From Cognatiluteimonas telluris (lineage in GTDB: Bacteria > Pseudomonadota > Gammaproteobacteria > Xanthomonadales > Xanthomonadaceae): a stretch of 64,000 nt of DNA. Position 1 is the stretch's first letter, and the number at the start of each line of letters is the position of its first letter. Shown here one piece after another: positions 52,130-61,406 of this stretch. The stretch lies in the NCBI RefSeq assembly GCF_011320095.1, contig NZ_JAANOY010000013.1, forward strand, positions 1-64,000. The letters are read 5' to 3'. The notes under the pieces were generated by a model. That model was not told the DNA's origin and did not search any database. It was given only the letters and a program-made list of their open reading frames with translations. Made by a program: the position numbers and the translations under genes.

Positions 52130-55100
52130 ACCTGCACCAGGAGCGCCATTTCGAGTATGAGATCTGCCAGCACTTGGCAGCACATGGCTGGTCGTACGTC
52201 GAAGGCGATGCCGCGCATTACGATCGCGCCAACGCGCTGTTCCTGCCGGACTTGCTGGCATGGATCGAGGCGACCCAGCCGGCCAGCTGGCAGGCGCTGT
52301 CGAAGACGCATGGCGCGCAACTGGACCAGCGCCTGGCCGAACGCATCCGCAAGAACCTCGATGAGCGCGGCACGCTGGACGTGCTGCGCCGTGGCGTGGA
52401 GATGTTGGGCCTAAAGGAGTCGCTGTCGCTGGTGCAGTTCCAGCCGGCGCTGGCGATGAACCCGGTGATCGCGCAGCACTACGCAGCCAACCGGCTGCGG
52501 GTGGTACGGCAGGTGAAGCATTCGCCGAACAACCCGCACGACTGCGTGGACCTGGTGCTGTTCGTCAACGGCATCGCGGTGGCGACGGCGGAGCTGAAAT
52601 CGGACTTCACCCAGTCCGTGGGCGATGCGGTGGATCAGTACCGCTTCGATCGCAATCCGCATCCGAAGGGCGGGCTGGCGGAGCCGCTGCTGGGCTTTCC
52701 CGGTGGTGCGCTGGTGCACTTCGCCGTCAGTCAGGCAGAAGTGATGATGACCACGCGACTGCAGGGGCCGGCGACGCACTTCCTGCCATTCAATCGCGGC
52801 AACCAGGGCGCGGCGGGCAATGCGCCCAACCCGGATGGGTTTGCCACTTCCTATCTGTGGGAAGACGTGTGGGAGCGGGAAAGCTGGCTCGAAATCCTCG
52901 GCCGCTACCTGATCGGCAAGCGCGACGACAAGAAGAAGCTCACCGGCGTGATCTTCCCGCGCTACCACCAACTCGATGCCACGCGAAAACTCGTCGCCGA
53001 CGTGCGCGCGCAGGGAGCAGGGCAGCGCTACCTGATCCAGCATTCGGCCGGCTCGGGCAAGACCAACTCCATTGCCTGGACTGCGCATTTCTTCGCTGAC
53101 TTGCACGATGACGCTCACGACAAGGCGTTCGACAGCGTGCTTGTGGTGTCCGATCGCAACGTGCTGGACGCGCAGCTGCAGGAAGCGATCTTCGACTTCG
53201 AGCGCACTACCGGCGTGGTGGCCACCATCACTGGCGAGTCCGGCAGCAAGAGTGCGCAGCTGGGTCAGGCGCTCAAGAACGGCAAGAAGATCATCGTCTG
53301 CACCATCCAGACCTTCCCGTTTGCATTGCAGGCGGTGCAGGAACTGGCGGCCACCGAGGGCAAGCGTTTTGCCGTGATCGCCGACGAGGCGCACAGCTCG
53401 CAGACCGGCGAGGCCGCGGCCAAGATCAAGCAGGTGCTGAGCGCGCAGGAGTTGTCCGATCTGCAGGATGGCGGTGGCATCGACACGGAAGCGGTGCTGG
53501 CCGCGAACATGGAAGGGCGCACCGGTGGCAAGGGGCTGACCTACGTCGCCTTTACCGCCACGCCCAAGAGCAAGACGCTGGAATTGTTCGGACGGCCGGG
53601 GCCGGATGGATTGCCGCAGCCGTTCCATGTGTACTCGATGCGGCAGGCGATCGAAGAGGGCTTCATCCTCGATGTGCTGAAGAACTACACGCCCTACGAT
53701 CTGGCGTTCCGGCTGGCGCACGATGGCCAGGAAATCGACCACAAGCAGGTCGAACGCTCCGCAGCGATGAAGGGAATCATGCAGTGGGTACGCCTGCACC
53801 CCTACAACATCGCATCCAAGGTGCAGATCGTGGTGGAGCATTACCGCGAGAACGTGCAGCCGCTGCTGGATGGCAAGGCCAAGGCGATGGTGGTGGTCGG
53901 CTCGCGCAAGGAGGCGGTGCGCTGGCAGAAGGCAATCCGCGGTTACATCGAGCGCCAGGGTTATCCGTTGGGCGTGCTGGTGGCGTTCTCCGGCGAGATC
54001 AACGATCCGGAAAGCTTTCCGGAACCGGTCACCGAGACCAGCAAGCTGCTCAATCCCGGGCTGAAGGGCCAGGATATCCGCGAAGCCTTTGCCAAGCCCG
54101 AGTACCACCTGCTGCTGGTGGCCAACAAGTTCCAGACTGGCTTCGACCAGCCGCTGCTTTGCGGCATGTACGTGGACAAGATGCTGGGCGGCATCCAGGC
54201 GGTGCAGACGCTCTCACGCCTCAATCGCGCGCACCCAGGCAAGGACACGACGTACATCCTCGACTTCGTCAACGACGCAGCGGAAATCCTCAAGGCATTC
54301 AAGACTTACTACGAAACCGCGCAACTGGAGGCCACGACCGATCCGCACCTGGTCTATGACCTACGCGCCAAGCTGGATGCCAGCGGGAACTACGACACCT
54401 TCGAAGTCGAGCGCGTTGCCAAGGTGGAGACCGATCCCGCCGGCACACAGGCGCAACTGAGCGCTGCAATCGCTCCGGTCGCAGATCGTCTGCTTAAACG
54501 CTACAAGGCTGCGCAGCAGACGAAGACAGCGGCCCAAGCTGAAGATGACGACAAGGCAGAGCAGGCTGCCAAAGACACGCTGGAAGCGCTGGTGCTTTTC
54601 AAGAACGACATGGGCGCGTATGTGCGTATCTACGCATTCTTGTCGCAGATGTTCGACTACGGCAACACCGACATCGAAAAGCGCTTTATTTTCTACAAGC
54701 GCCTGATCCCGTTGTTGGAGTTTGGCCGCGAGCGCGATGAAGTGGACCTGTCCAAGGTGGTGCTGACACACCACACCCTGCGCAGCGGCGGCAAGCAGCC
54801 GCTCAATCTCGGGGCCGACGGCAGCTACAAACTGTCGCCGCTGGAGGCTGTAGGCAGCGGGCATCTGCAGGAAAAGCAGCAGGCCTATCTCGCGGAGATC
54901 ATCGAGAAGGTCAACGGCCTGTTCGAAGGACAGCTTACTGACGACGACCAACTGGTCTACGTCAACGGTGTACTCAAGGGAAAGCTGCTGGAGAACCAAA
55001 CGCTGGTGCAGCAAGCTGCTAGCAACAGCAAAGAACAGTTCGCCAATTCCCCCGACCTGAAGGATGCGTTGCTGCACGCCATCATGGACGCGCTTGACGC

Positions 55101-55236
55101 GCATAACACCATGAGCAGCCAAGCGCTTGGGTCCGAGCGGGTGCGCGATGGGTTGCGGGATATTTTGCTTGGGCCAGCGCAGTTGTATGAAGCATTGCGC
55201 GATAAAGGCGTCGCTACGACGGCCACCGCCAGTTAG
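52126..55236 (+). CDS. hsdR: Type I restriction-modification endonuclease/translocase subunit HsdR
   Basis: 1036 residues. N-terminal PD-(D/E)xK nuclease with Asp142, Glu156 and Lys158 (VDLVLF..ATAELKSD), then two RecA-like motor lobes: Walker A HSAGSGKTNS (Lys312, Thr313), DEAH at 420-423, motif III TFTATPKSKT-like and motif VI QTLSRLNRAHPGK. The helical C-terminus binds the methylase. It translocates DNA and cleaves unmodified DNA at a distance. It is separated from hsdS by four unrelated genes. Confidence 0.95.
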   Translation: MNLHQERHFEYEICQHLAAHGWSYVEGDAAHYDRANALFLPDLLAWIEATQPASWQALSKTHGAQLDQRLAERIRKNLDERGTLDVLRRGVEMLGLKESLSLVQFQPALAMNPVIAQHYAANRLRVVRQVKHSPNNPHDCVDLVLFVNGIAVATAELKSDFTQSVGDAVDQYRFDRNPHPKGGLAEPLLGFPGGALVHFAVSQAEVMMTTRLQGPATHFLPFNRGNQGAAGNAPNPDGFATSYLWEDVWERESWLEILGRYLIGKRDDKKKLTGVIFPRYHQLDATRKLVADVRAQGAGQRYLIQHSAGSGKTNSIAWTAHFFADLHDDAHDKAFDSVLVVSDRNVLDAQLQEAIFDFERTTGVVATITGESGSKSAQLGQALKNGKKIIVCTIQTFPFALQAVQELAATEGKRFAVIADEAHSSQTGEAAAKIKQVLSAQELSDLQDGGGIDTEAVLAANMEGRTGGKGLTYVAFTATPKSKTLELFGRPGPDGLPQPFHVYSMRQAIEEGFILDVLKNYTPYDLAFRLAHDGQEIDHKQVERSAAMKGIMQWVRLHPYNIASKVQIVVEHYRENVQPLLDGKAKAMVVVGSRKEAVRWQKAIRGYIERQGYPLGVLVAFSGEINDPESFPEPVTETSKLLNPGLKGQDIREAFAKPEYHLLLVANKFQTGFDQPLLCGMYVDKMLGGIQAVQTLSRLNRAHPGKDTTYILDFVNDAAEILKAFKTYYETAQLEATTDPHLVYDLRAKLDASGNYDTFEVERVAKVETDPAGTQAQLSAAIAPVADRLLKRYKAAQQTKTAAQAEDDDKAEQAAKDTLEALVLFKNDMGAYVRIYAFLSQMFDYGNTDIEKRFIFYKRLIPLLEFGRERDEVDLSKVVLTHHTLRSGGKQPLNLGADGSYKLSPLEAVGSGHLQEKQQAYLAEIIEKVNGLFEGQLTDDDQLVYVNGVLKGKLLENQTLVQQAASNSKEQFANSPDLKDALLHAIMDALDAHNTMSSQALGSERVRDGLRDILLGPAQLYEALRDKGVATTATAS

Positions 55237-55266
55237 GCACGATGTTTTCCTGGCGAAGTTCTGAAG

Positions 55267-55390
55267 GAGCTCGCGGTCAAGGCCGCTCCTACGGAGAGCA
55301 ACCGTATCGGCTTGCGGGCATTGTGGGGAGTTGGCTTCGCGCCTTACGCTCCAACGTGGCAAGAGCTCGCGGCTGACGCCGCTCCCACAG
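55267..55390. repeat. Two REP-type repeats after hsdR, same orientation
   Basis: GAGCTCGCGGTCAAGGCCGC (from 55267) and GAGCTCGCGGCTGACGCCGC (from 55364) are diverged copies of the same palindrome family, here as direct repeats. They mark the right end of the defence island, as the single copy at 44142 marks the left. Confidence 0.75.
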
Positions 55391-55438
55391 TGCGAGCGGG
55401 GTGCGTATCGATTGGCTGAGCTGGTCTCAGCCAACCGC

Positions 55439-57049
55439 TCACCAATCCGTCGGCCGATAATCCTTCAAGAACTGCCCCCAAACATGCTCCCCCGTGTTGA
55501 ACCCATGAATGATCGGGTCAACGATCCGGGCCGCTCCATCGACGATGTCCAGCGGCGGGTGGAAGCGTTCCTCGATGACCTTGCGGGCGGCGATCTCGGC
55601 GGGGTCTTCGTCGGTCACCCAGCCGGTGTCGACGCTGTTCATGTGGATGCCGTCGCCGTGGTAATCGGCGGCGGCGGTGCGCGTCATCATGTTGAGCGCG
55701 GCCTTGGCCATATTGGTGTGCGGGTGCTTGGTGGTCTTGAAGTTGCGGTAGAACTGGCCTTCGACCGCGGAGACGTTGACGATGTGCTTGTCGCGCGTCG
55801 GCGTTTCGCCATCGGGCGTGCGCAGCATCAGCGGCTTCAGGCGCGCGTTGATGATGAAGGGCGCGACGGCGTTCACCAGTTGGGTTTCCAGCAGTTCCAC
55901 CGACGGCACTTCGTCCATCTGCAGGCGCCATGAGTTGCGGCCGCGCAGGTCGATCTGTTGCAGGTCCTGGTCCAGGCGGCCTTCGGGGAAGAGATGCGCC
56001 TGCCCCAGGAGTTCCTCGGCCAGCAGCGGCACCTGCGAGAGCTCGGCGGCGCGGGTGAGGCCGGCGGCGCCGACGATTTCATGCGCATGGGCCTGCAGTG
56101 CGCTGGCCTCGGCGTGTGGCAGCAGGTCGGGGCTGCGCAGGCCTTCGTAATTGCCCAGCAGCTTGCGCACGTCCTCGGGCATGGTGCGCAGCGCGGCGGT
56201 CTCGCCTTCCATCATGTGCGCGTAGAACGCCGGCGGGCGGCGCACGGTCTGGCAGGCGTTGTTGATGATGAAGTCCAGGCGCGGGCGGGTGGCCACGAGC
56301 TGCGCGCAGAAGGCTTCGACGCTGGGTGTGTGGCGTAGGTCCAGGCCGAAGACTTCCAGCCGGTCGCCCCATTGGTCGAAGTCGGGTTCGGCGGCGTAGC
56401 GCGCCGCGGAGTCGCGCGGGAAGCGCGTGGTGACGATGAGCCCGGCGCCGGCGCGCAGCAGCTTCAGGCCGGCCTGGTAGCCGATCTTGACGCGCCCGCC
56501 GGTCAGCAGCGCGACGCGCCCGGTGAGGTCCGCGGTTTCGGTGCGCTTGAAGAAGTTGAGCTCGGCGCAGGCCGGGCACAGCTGGTCGTAGAAGTGATGC
56601 ACGCGCGTGTACTTCTGCTTGCAGACGTAGCAGTGCAGCAGCTCCGGCGACTCGTTGTGCGAAACCGGATCGGACGCGCGGTTGCTGGGGTCGTGCAGGC
56701 CGGGCGCGTGCGGCGGAAAGACATTGGGCGTGGTGAACACCGGCTTGCGGCGCAGGGTGCGGATGCCGGTCTGGTCGAGCAGGGACTCGGTGCGGCGCGC
56801 CTTGTCCAGCGCCTGCTCGCGCGCCTGCAGTTTGGCCTGGCGACGGCGGGCGCGCGGTTCCGGGTGGTGGACCAGGGCGACGGCCTGCAGCAGGCGTGCG
56901 CGTGATTCCGCAGGCAGGGCGTCGAGCAGGCTGCGGTCGTCGACGATGGCTTCCAGCGTGGCCAGGGTGACCCGCAGCGTGTCGGTCGTGGTGCGGGTGT
57001 CGCCGTCCGGTCCAGCGTCGGCGGAGGCGTCGGTTGCAGCGATGCTCAA
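55439..57049 (-). CDS. SDR-like protein with N-terminal zinc ribbon and lost catalytic Tyr
   Basis: 536 residues. A basic helical N-region (REQALDKARRTESLL), a four-Cys zinc ribbon (CYVCKQKY..CPAC, about 190-215), then a Rossmann SDR domain with an atypical dinucleotide loop TGGRVKIGYQAG and NNACQTVRRPP. The usual YxxxK reads TNMAK, so the Tyr is Thr. TTG 57049 follows CAGGAACCTGCC and a GATAAT box; an ATG at 57160 would add 37 residues. Function unknown; FYDQLCPACAELN suggests nucleic-acid or metal binding beside NAD(P). Confidence 0.7.
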   Translation of the reverse strand: MSIAATDASADAGPDGDTRTTTDTLRVTLATLEAIVDDRSLLDALPAESRARLLQAVALVHHPEPRARRRQAKLQAREQALDKARRTESLLDQTGIRTLRRKPVFTTPNVFPPHAPGLHDPSNRASDPVSHNESPELLHCYVCKQKYTRVHHFYDQLCPACAELNFFKRTETADLTGRVALLTGGRVKIGYQAGLKLLRAGAGLIVTTRFPRDSAARYAAEPDFDQWGDRLEVFGLDLRHTPSVEAFCAQLVATRPRLDFIINNACQTVRRPPAFYAHMMEGETAALRTMPEDVRKLLGNYEGLRSPDLLPHAEASALQAHAHEIVGAAGLTRAAELSQVPLLAEELLGQAHLFPEGRLDQDLQQIDLRGRNSWRLQMDEVPSVELLETQLVNAVAPFIINARLKPLMLRTPDGETPTRDKHIVNVSAVEGQFYRNFKTTKHPHTNMAKAALNMMTRTAAADYHGDGIHMNSVDTGWVTDEDPAEIAARKVIEERFHPPLDIVDGAARIVDPIIHGFNTGEHVWGQFLKDYRPTDW

Positions 57050-57332
57050 GGCAGGTTCCTGAATCCGTGGCCGGACATTATCCCCGCGCGGCGCGGCAGC
57101 CGCTTGATTGACGGCGCGGTCGGGTTGGCGAAGCGATGTCGCAGGCCGTCTCGCATTCATCCCGGGCCTCTGTCCGCATGCCGACTCCACCGGCGTTGAC
57201 AGGGCACGGACACGACATGCGCACGCACGGTGCGCCGAACCCATCCGGTAAACCGGCCTGGAGAGCGCCGGCTTCTGGTGCGTGGCGAAAGCGGTAGCGC
57301 CCCCATCTGCCGCCCTTCCTGGAGACACCCCC

Positions 57333-58475
57333 ATGACTTCACGATTCCCCCTCGGCGCGCTCGCGCTTGGACTGGCGGTGGCTTTGCTTCCGCTGCACGC
57401 GGCCGCGCGTCAGTCGACGCCTGCCGCGCAGGACATCGCGGCACTCGTCGAGCCGCAACTCGCGTCGCCGGTCACCGTCGCGGTGTATGCCACCGGCCTG
57501 AACAATCCACGCGGCCTGAAGTTCGGGCCCGACGGCAACCTCTATGTCGCCGAAGGCGGCACCGGCGGCACGCATTCGACCGTGGGCAAGTGCCCGCAGG
57601 TGATCCCACCGATCGGGCCTTATACCGGCAGCACCACCGGCGGGCGGATTTCGAGGATCGACAGCCACGGCGTGCGGACCACGGTCACCAACCGGTTGCC
57701 TTCCAGCCAGACCAGCGCCGCCAGCGGTTCGCTGATCAGCGGCGTGGCCGACGTGGCATTCATCGGCCACACGTTGTATGCACTGATCGGCGGTGCGGGT
57801 TGCTCGCATGGCGTCGTGGGCCGCGACAACGCGGTGGTGCGCATCGGCGCCGGCGGCACGCCGACGCTGGTGGCCAACCTCAGCAAGTTCGTCAAGGCCC
57901 ATCCGGTGCTGAATCCGGAAGCCGACGATTTCGAACCCGATGGCACCTTCTACTCGATGGTCGCCGCCGGCGGTTACCTGTTCGTCGTCGAGCCCAACCA
58001 TGGCGAGCTGGACCGGGTCTCCACCAGTGGCGCGGTGCATCGCATTGCGGACATCTCGGCGACGCAGGGTCATATCGTGCCGACCGCGATGGCGGCGTTC
58101 TATGGCAATTTCTTCGTCGGCAACCTCAATACGTTCCCGATCGTGGAGGGCTCCTCGAAGATCCTGAAGATCACGCCCACCGGCCACGTCTCCACGGTGG
58201 TCAATGGACTGACGACCGTGCTCGGCGTGCAGTTCGACAGCCACGGCCGGATGTACGTGCTGCAGAACACCACCGGCAATGCCGAACCGACGCCCGGCAC
58301 CGGCAACATCGTCCGCATCGGCAGCGACGGTTCGCTGCAGACGATCGTCTCGGGCCTGACGCTGCCGACGGCGATGACGTTCGGGCCGCACGGCGACCTG
58401 TTCGTGTCCAACGTCGGGTTCGGGCCGCCGCCGGTCGGGTTGGGGCAGGTGTTGCGGATCCATATCGGTAGCTGA
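57333..58475 (+). CDS. ScyD/ScyE-like secreted beta-propeller protein
   Basis: 380 residues. Signal peptide (GALALGLAVALLPLHAAA), then propeller repeats of the NHL/SMP-30 type: GLNNPRGLKFGPDGNLYVAEGG, ISRIDSHGVRTTV, LGVQFDSHGRMYVLQ and PTAMTFGPHGDLFVSNVG. Named after cyanobacterial scytonemin genes, but widespread relatives have no known role. ATG 57333 follows GGAGACACCCC. Confidence 0.82.
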   Translation: MTSRFPLGALALGLAVALLPLHAAARQSTPAAQDIAALVEPQLASPVTVAVYATGLNNPRGLKFGPDGNLYVAEGGTGGTHSTVGKCPQVIPPIGPYTGSTTGGRISRIDSHGVRTTVTNRLPSSQTSAASGSLISGVADVAFIGHTLYALIGGAGCSHGVVGRDNAVVRIGAGGTPTLVANLSKFVKAHPVLNPEADDFEPDGTFYSMVAAGGYLFVVEPNHGELDRVSTSGAVHRIADISATQGHIVPTAMAAFYGNFFVGNLNTFPIVEGSSKILKITPTGHVSTVVNGLTTVLGVQFDSHGRMYVLQNTTGNAEPTPGTGNIVRIGSDGSLQTIVSGLTLPTAMTFGPHGDLFVSNVGFGPPPVGLGQVLRIHIGS

Positions 58476-58736
58476 GGCCGATCGCGCAGGGCGGCGGAGG
58501 CCGCCTTGCGGGAGGCGCGCGCGGGCGGGGAACCACCGGGCGGCGGACATGCCGCCCGGTGTGCCGATCGCGGCGTCGGCGGATGCGGCGCGCATTCATG
58601 CCGATCGCACCGGCGGGTTGACTCGGGCCGATCGAAATGAACAGGCGGTCCACCGTCGTGGCGACGCGCGTTGCGTGCGTGACGTGCCTGCAAATTCGCG
58701 CCGGCATCATGGGGGCGACGGCAACACTACCGTCCT

Positions 58737-58751
58737 CTGACGATCCGTCAG
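58737..58751. promoter_or_regulatory. 15-bp palindrome before the hemerythrin gene
   Basis: CTGACG-ATC-CGTCAG ends 9 bp before ATG 58761, overlapping the ribosome-binding region. A bound regulator, or the matching RNA hairpin, would block translation initiation. Confidence 0.4.
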
Positions 58752-58760
58752 CCCGCGGAG

Positions 58761-59288
58761 ATGCGCACCATGGCCCGAGACATCCTGAAGACGTTGCAGA
58801 CCGAACACGACACGCTGCGCAAGCTGTTTTCGCAGATCAACGACACCACCGACCGGGCGCTCAAGACGCGCGGCGCGTTGCTGGAGGAGATCGAAGCCAA
58901 CCTGATGCCGCATGCGAAATGGGAAGAGCAGGTGTTCTATCCGGCGTTCGCCGAGCGCGCCGATCGCGACGGCCTCAAGACCCACGCCGAAGCCCTGTCC
59001 GAACACCATGCGGTGGAAAATTCGGTCATCCCGGAAGTCAATGCGGCCGATCTGGATACGCCGGTCTTCGCGGGGCGGGTCAAGGTCTTCGGTGAAATGA
59101 TCGACCACCACGCCACCGAGGAAGAAAAGACGATGTTCAAGATGGCGCGTGAGCTGTTCACCGCCGAGGAGCGCGCGGACCTGGACGAGCAGTACGAGTC
59201 CTGGAAACAGTCCGGTGAAGCAGCCACGCTGATCGCCGGTGAAAAGGCGAAGCTGCGCGGCCAGGGCACGTCGAAGTCGCTGCAGTAA
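58761..59288 (+). CDS. Hemerythrin HHE-domain protein
   Basis: 175 residues, all helical. Metal ligands are spread as expected: EHDTLRKLFSQI, HAKWEEQVFYPAF, HAEALSEHHAVEN and IDHHATEEEKTMF, a di-iron site. Such proteins bind O2 or respond to NO/redox stress, or repair Fe-S clusters. ATG 58761 (behind GCGGAG) or ATG 58770. Stands alone between the ScyD-like gene and a small acidic protein. Confidence 0.9.
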   Translation: MRTMARDILKTLQTEHDTLRKLFSQINDTTDRALKTRGALLEEIEANLMPHAKWEEQVFYPAFAERADRDGLKTHAEALSEHHAVENSVIPEVNAADLDTPVFAGRVKVFGEMIDHHATEEEKTMFKMARELFTAEERADLDEQYESWKQSGEAATLIAGEKAKLRGQGTSKSLQ

Positions 59289-59447
59289 CCACGCGCCCGG
59301 CGCAGGCGGAGCCGCGCCCTGCCTCACCTCACCAGCCCGCGCCCCGGGCGCCCGCTGCGCGGGGGCGGTTGGGGCGCGGCATGCCTTCACGCAGGGCGCG
59401 ACGCACGGGCGTCAGGCTGGGGGCTTCCCCGGACCAGGATGCGCGCG

Positions 59448-59714
59448 ATGAGCGATGAAACCGCAAAGACGCCGCTCGACCACGTCAACGACACTGTGAC
59501 GCAGCTCAAGGAGATGCGGCACTACGCGAAGAACAACGTCGAGCTGCTGACCAGCCAGTGGCTGAAGTTCGATGGCGAGCTGAAGAAGCTCGGCGAGTCG
59601 GCGACCATCGAGGACCTGATGACCAAGCAGGGCGAGTTCTACGACGCGCTGGAAGCGGCGATCGCGGAGCTGGAGGAGCTGGCCGGGACGTTGCAGCCGC
59701 CGCCCGCGGAGTAA
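59448..59714 (+). CDS. Small acidic helical protein, unknown
   Basis: 88 residues, Glu-rich, predicted two-helix hairpin (HVNDTVTQLKEMRHYAKNNVELLTSQWLKFDGELKKLGE; IEDLMTKQGEFYDALEAAIAELEELAG), soluble. ATG 59448 with AGGA 8 bp upstream is preferred to ATG 59439. No family recognised. Confidence 0.6.
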   Translation: MSDETAKTPLDHVNDTVTQLKEMRHYAKNNVELLTSQWLKFDGELKKLGESATIEDLMTKQGEFYDALEAAIAELEELAGTLQPPPAE

Positions 59715-59807
59715 GGGCACCCCCGGACCGGACCCTCGCCGGCCCGGGACGGCTCCCCGGCCTGCCGGTGTCAGCCCGGCCCTCCGCAGCGAAGTCCGCG
59801 CTCGGCG

Positions 59808-59813
59808 TAAAAT
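59808..59813 (+). promoter_or_regulatory. -10 element of the fumarase gene
   Basis: TAAAAT, 27 bp before GTG 59841, in a GC-rich 126-bp gap. No clear -35. Confidence 0.45.
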
Positions 59814-59840
59814 GGCGGTTTCGCCGTCGATTCCCGCCCC

Positions 59841-61406
59841 GTGACCACGATCCGCCCGCTCGATCCGCCCGCCGCCGCCAGCCGCCGCGCCGTCGCCATC
59901 CGCCAGGAAGACCTGATCCAGTCGGTCGCCGACGCGCTGCAGTACATCTCGTACTACCACCCGGTGGATTACATCCGCAGCCTGACCGCGGCCTACGAAC
60001 GCGAGCAGTCGCCGGCGGCGAAGGATGCGATCGCGCAGATCCTGATCAACTCGCGCATGTGCGCCGAGGGCCATCGGCCGATCTGCCAGGACACCGGCAT
60101 CGTCACCGTGTTCCTCGCCATCGGCATGGACGTGCGCTGGGATGACGCGACGATGGGGGTGGAAGACATGGTCCACGAAGGCGTGCGCCGCGCCTACAAC
60201 CATCCGGACAACAAACTGCGCGCCAGCGTGCTCGCCGATCCGGCGGGCAAGCGCAGCAACACGCGCGACAACACGCCGGGCGTCGTCAACGTCAAGGTCG
60301 TCCCCGGCAACACCGTGGACGTGATCGTCGCGGCCAAGGGCGGCGGCTCGGAGGCGAAGTCGAAGTTCGCGATGCTCAATCCCTCCGACTCGATCGTCGA
60401 CTGGGTGTTGAAGACGGTGCCGACGATGGGCGCCGGCTGGTGTCCACCGGGCATGCTCGGCATCGGCATCGGCGGCACCGCCGAGAAGGCGATGCTGCTG
60501 GCCAAGGAAGCGCTGATGGAGCCGATCGACATCACCGAGCTGCAGCTGCGCGGGCCGATGAACCGTGCCGAGGAGCTGCGGCTGGAGTTGTACGACAAGG
60601 TCAACGCGCTCGGCATCGGCGCGCAGGGCCTGGGCGGCCTGACCACGGTGCTGGACGTCAAGGTCAGGGATTACCCGACGCATGCGGCCAACCTGCCGGT
60701 GGCGTTGATCCCCAATTGCGCGGCGACGCGCCATGCGCATTTCACGCTCGATGGCAGCGGGCCGGTGATGCTGGAGCCGCCATCGCTCGCCGACTGGCCG
60801 CAGCTGACGTACAGCCCGCAGAACGCGCGTCGCGTCGACCTCGATACGGTCACCGCGGACGACGTCGCCAGCTGGAAGCCCGGTGAAGTGCTGCTGCTCA
60901 ACGGCAAGCTGCTGACCGGGCGCGACGCCGCGCACAAGCGCATGGTCGGCATGCTCGACCAGGGCGAAGCGCTACCGGTGGATCTGCGCGGGCGCTTCAT
61001 CTACTACGTCGGTCCCGTCGATCCGGTGCGCGACGAAGTTGTCGGCCCCGCCGGGCCAACCACGGCGACGCGCATGGACAAGTTCACGGGGCAGATCCTG
61101 GAGCAGACCGGCCTGTTGGGCATGGTCGGCAAGGCCGAGCGCGGCCCGGTCGCGATCGAAGCGATCCGCAAGCACAAGTCCGCTTACCTGATGGCGGTCG
61201 GCGGCGCGGCATATCTGGTGTCCAAGGCGATCAAGGCCGCGCGTGTGGTGGCCTTCCAGGACCTCGGGATGGAGGCGATCTACGAATTCACCGTGCAGGA
61301 CATGCCGGTGACGGTCGCGGTGGATTCCAACGGTGAATCGGTGCACCAGACCGGCCCGCGCGAATGGCAGGCGCGGATCGGGAAGATTCCGGTGGTCGTC
61401 GCGTAG
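59841..61406 (+). CDS. Fumarate hydratase, class I (iron-sulfur)
   Basis: 521 residues, TCA-cycle interconversion of fumarate and malate. The three cluster ligands are Cys82 (PICQDTG), Cys201 (GWCPPGMLG) and Cys293 (NCAATRHAHF), the pattern of homodimeric class I fumarases. N-terminal alpha domain and C-terminal beta domain (GKLLTGRDAAHKRM) are fused as in E. coli FumA. GTG start gives the native N-terminus. The stop codon lies inside the palindromic spacer shared with pldA. Confidence 0.93.
   Translation: MTTIRPLDPPAAASRRAVAIRQEDLIQSVADALQYISYYHPVDYIRSLTAAYEREQSPAAKDAIAQILINSRMCAEGHRPICQDTGIVTVFLAIGMDVRWDDATMGVEDMVHEGVRRAYNHPDNKLRASVLADPAGKRSNTRDNTPGVVNVKVVPGNTVDVIVAAKGGGSEAKSKFAMLNPSDSIVDWVLKTVPTMGAGWCPPGMLGIGIGGTAEKAMLLAKEALMEPIDITELQLRGPMNRAEELRLELYDKVNALGIGAQGLGGLTTVLDVKVRDYPTHAANLPVALIPNCAATRHAHFTLDGSGPVMLEPPSLADWPQLTYSPQNARRVDLDTVTADDVASWKPGEVLLLNGKLLTGRDAAHKRMVGMLDQGEALPVDLRGRFIYYVGPVDPVRDEVVGPAGPTTATRMDKFTGQILEQTGLLGMVGKAERGPVAIEAIRKHKSAYLMAVGGAAYLVSKAIKAARVVAFQDLGMEAIYEFTVQDMPVTVAVDSNGESVHQTGPREWQARIGKIPVVVA

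Noticed and set aside
44895-55236. Reading the island as a BREX or DISARM system because of the GmrSD-like gene
   Set aside because: No PglX, PglZ, BrxC or DrmA/B-like genes; the methylase, specificity and motor subunits are standard HsdM, HsdS and HsdR.
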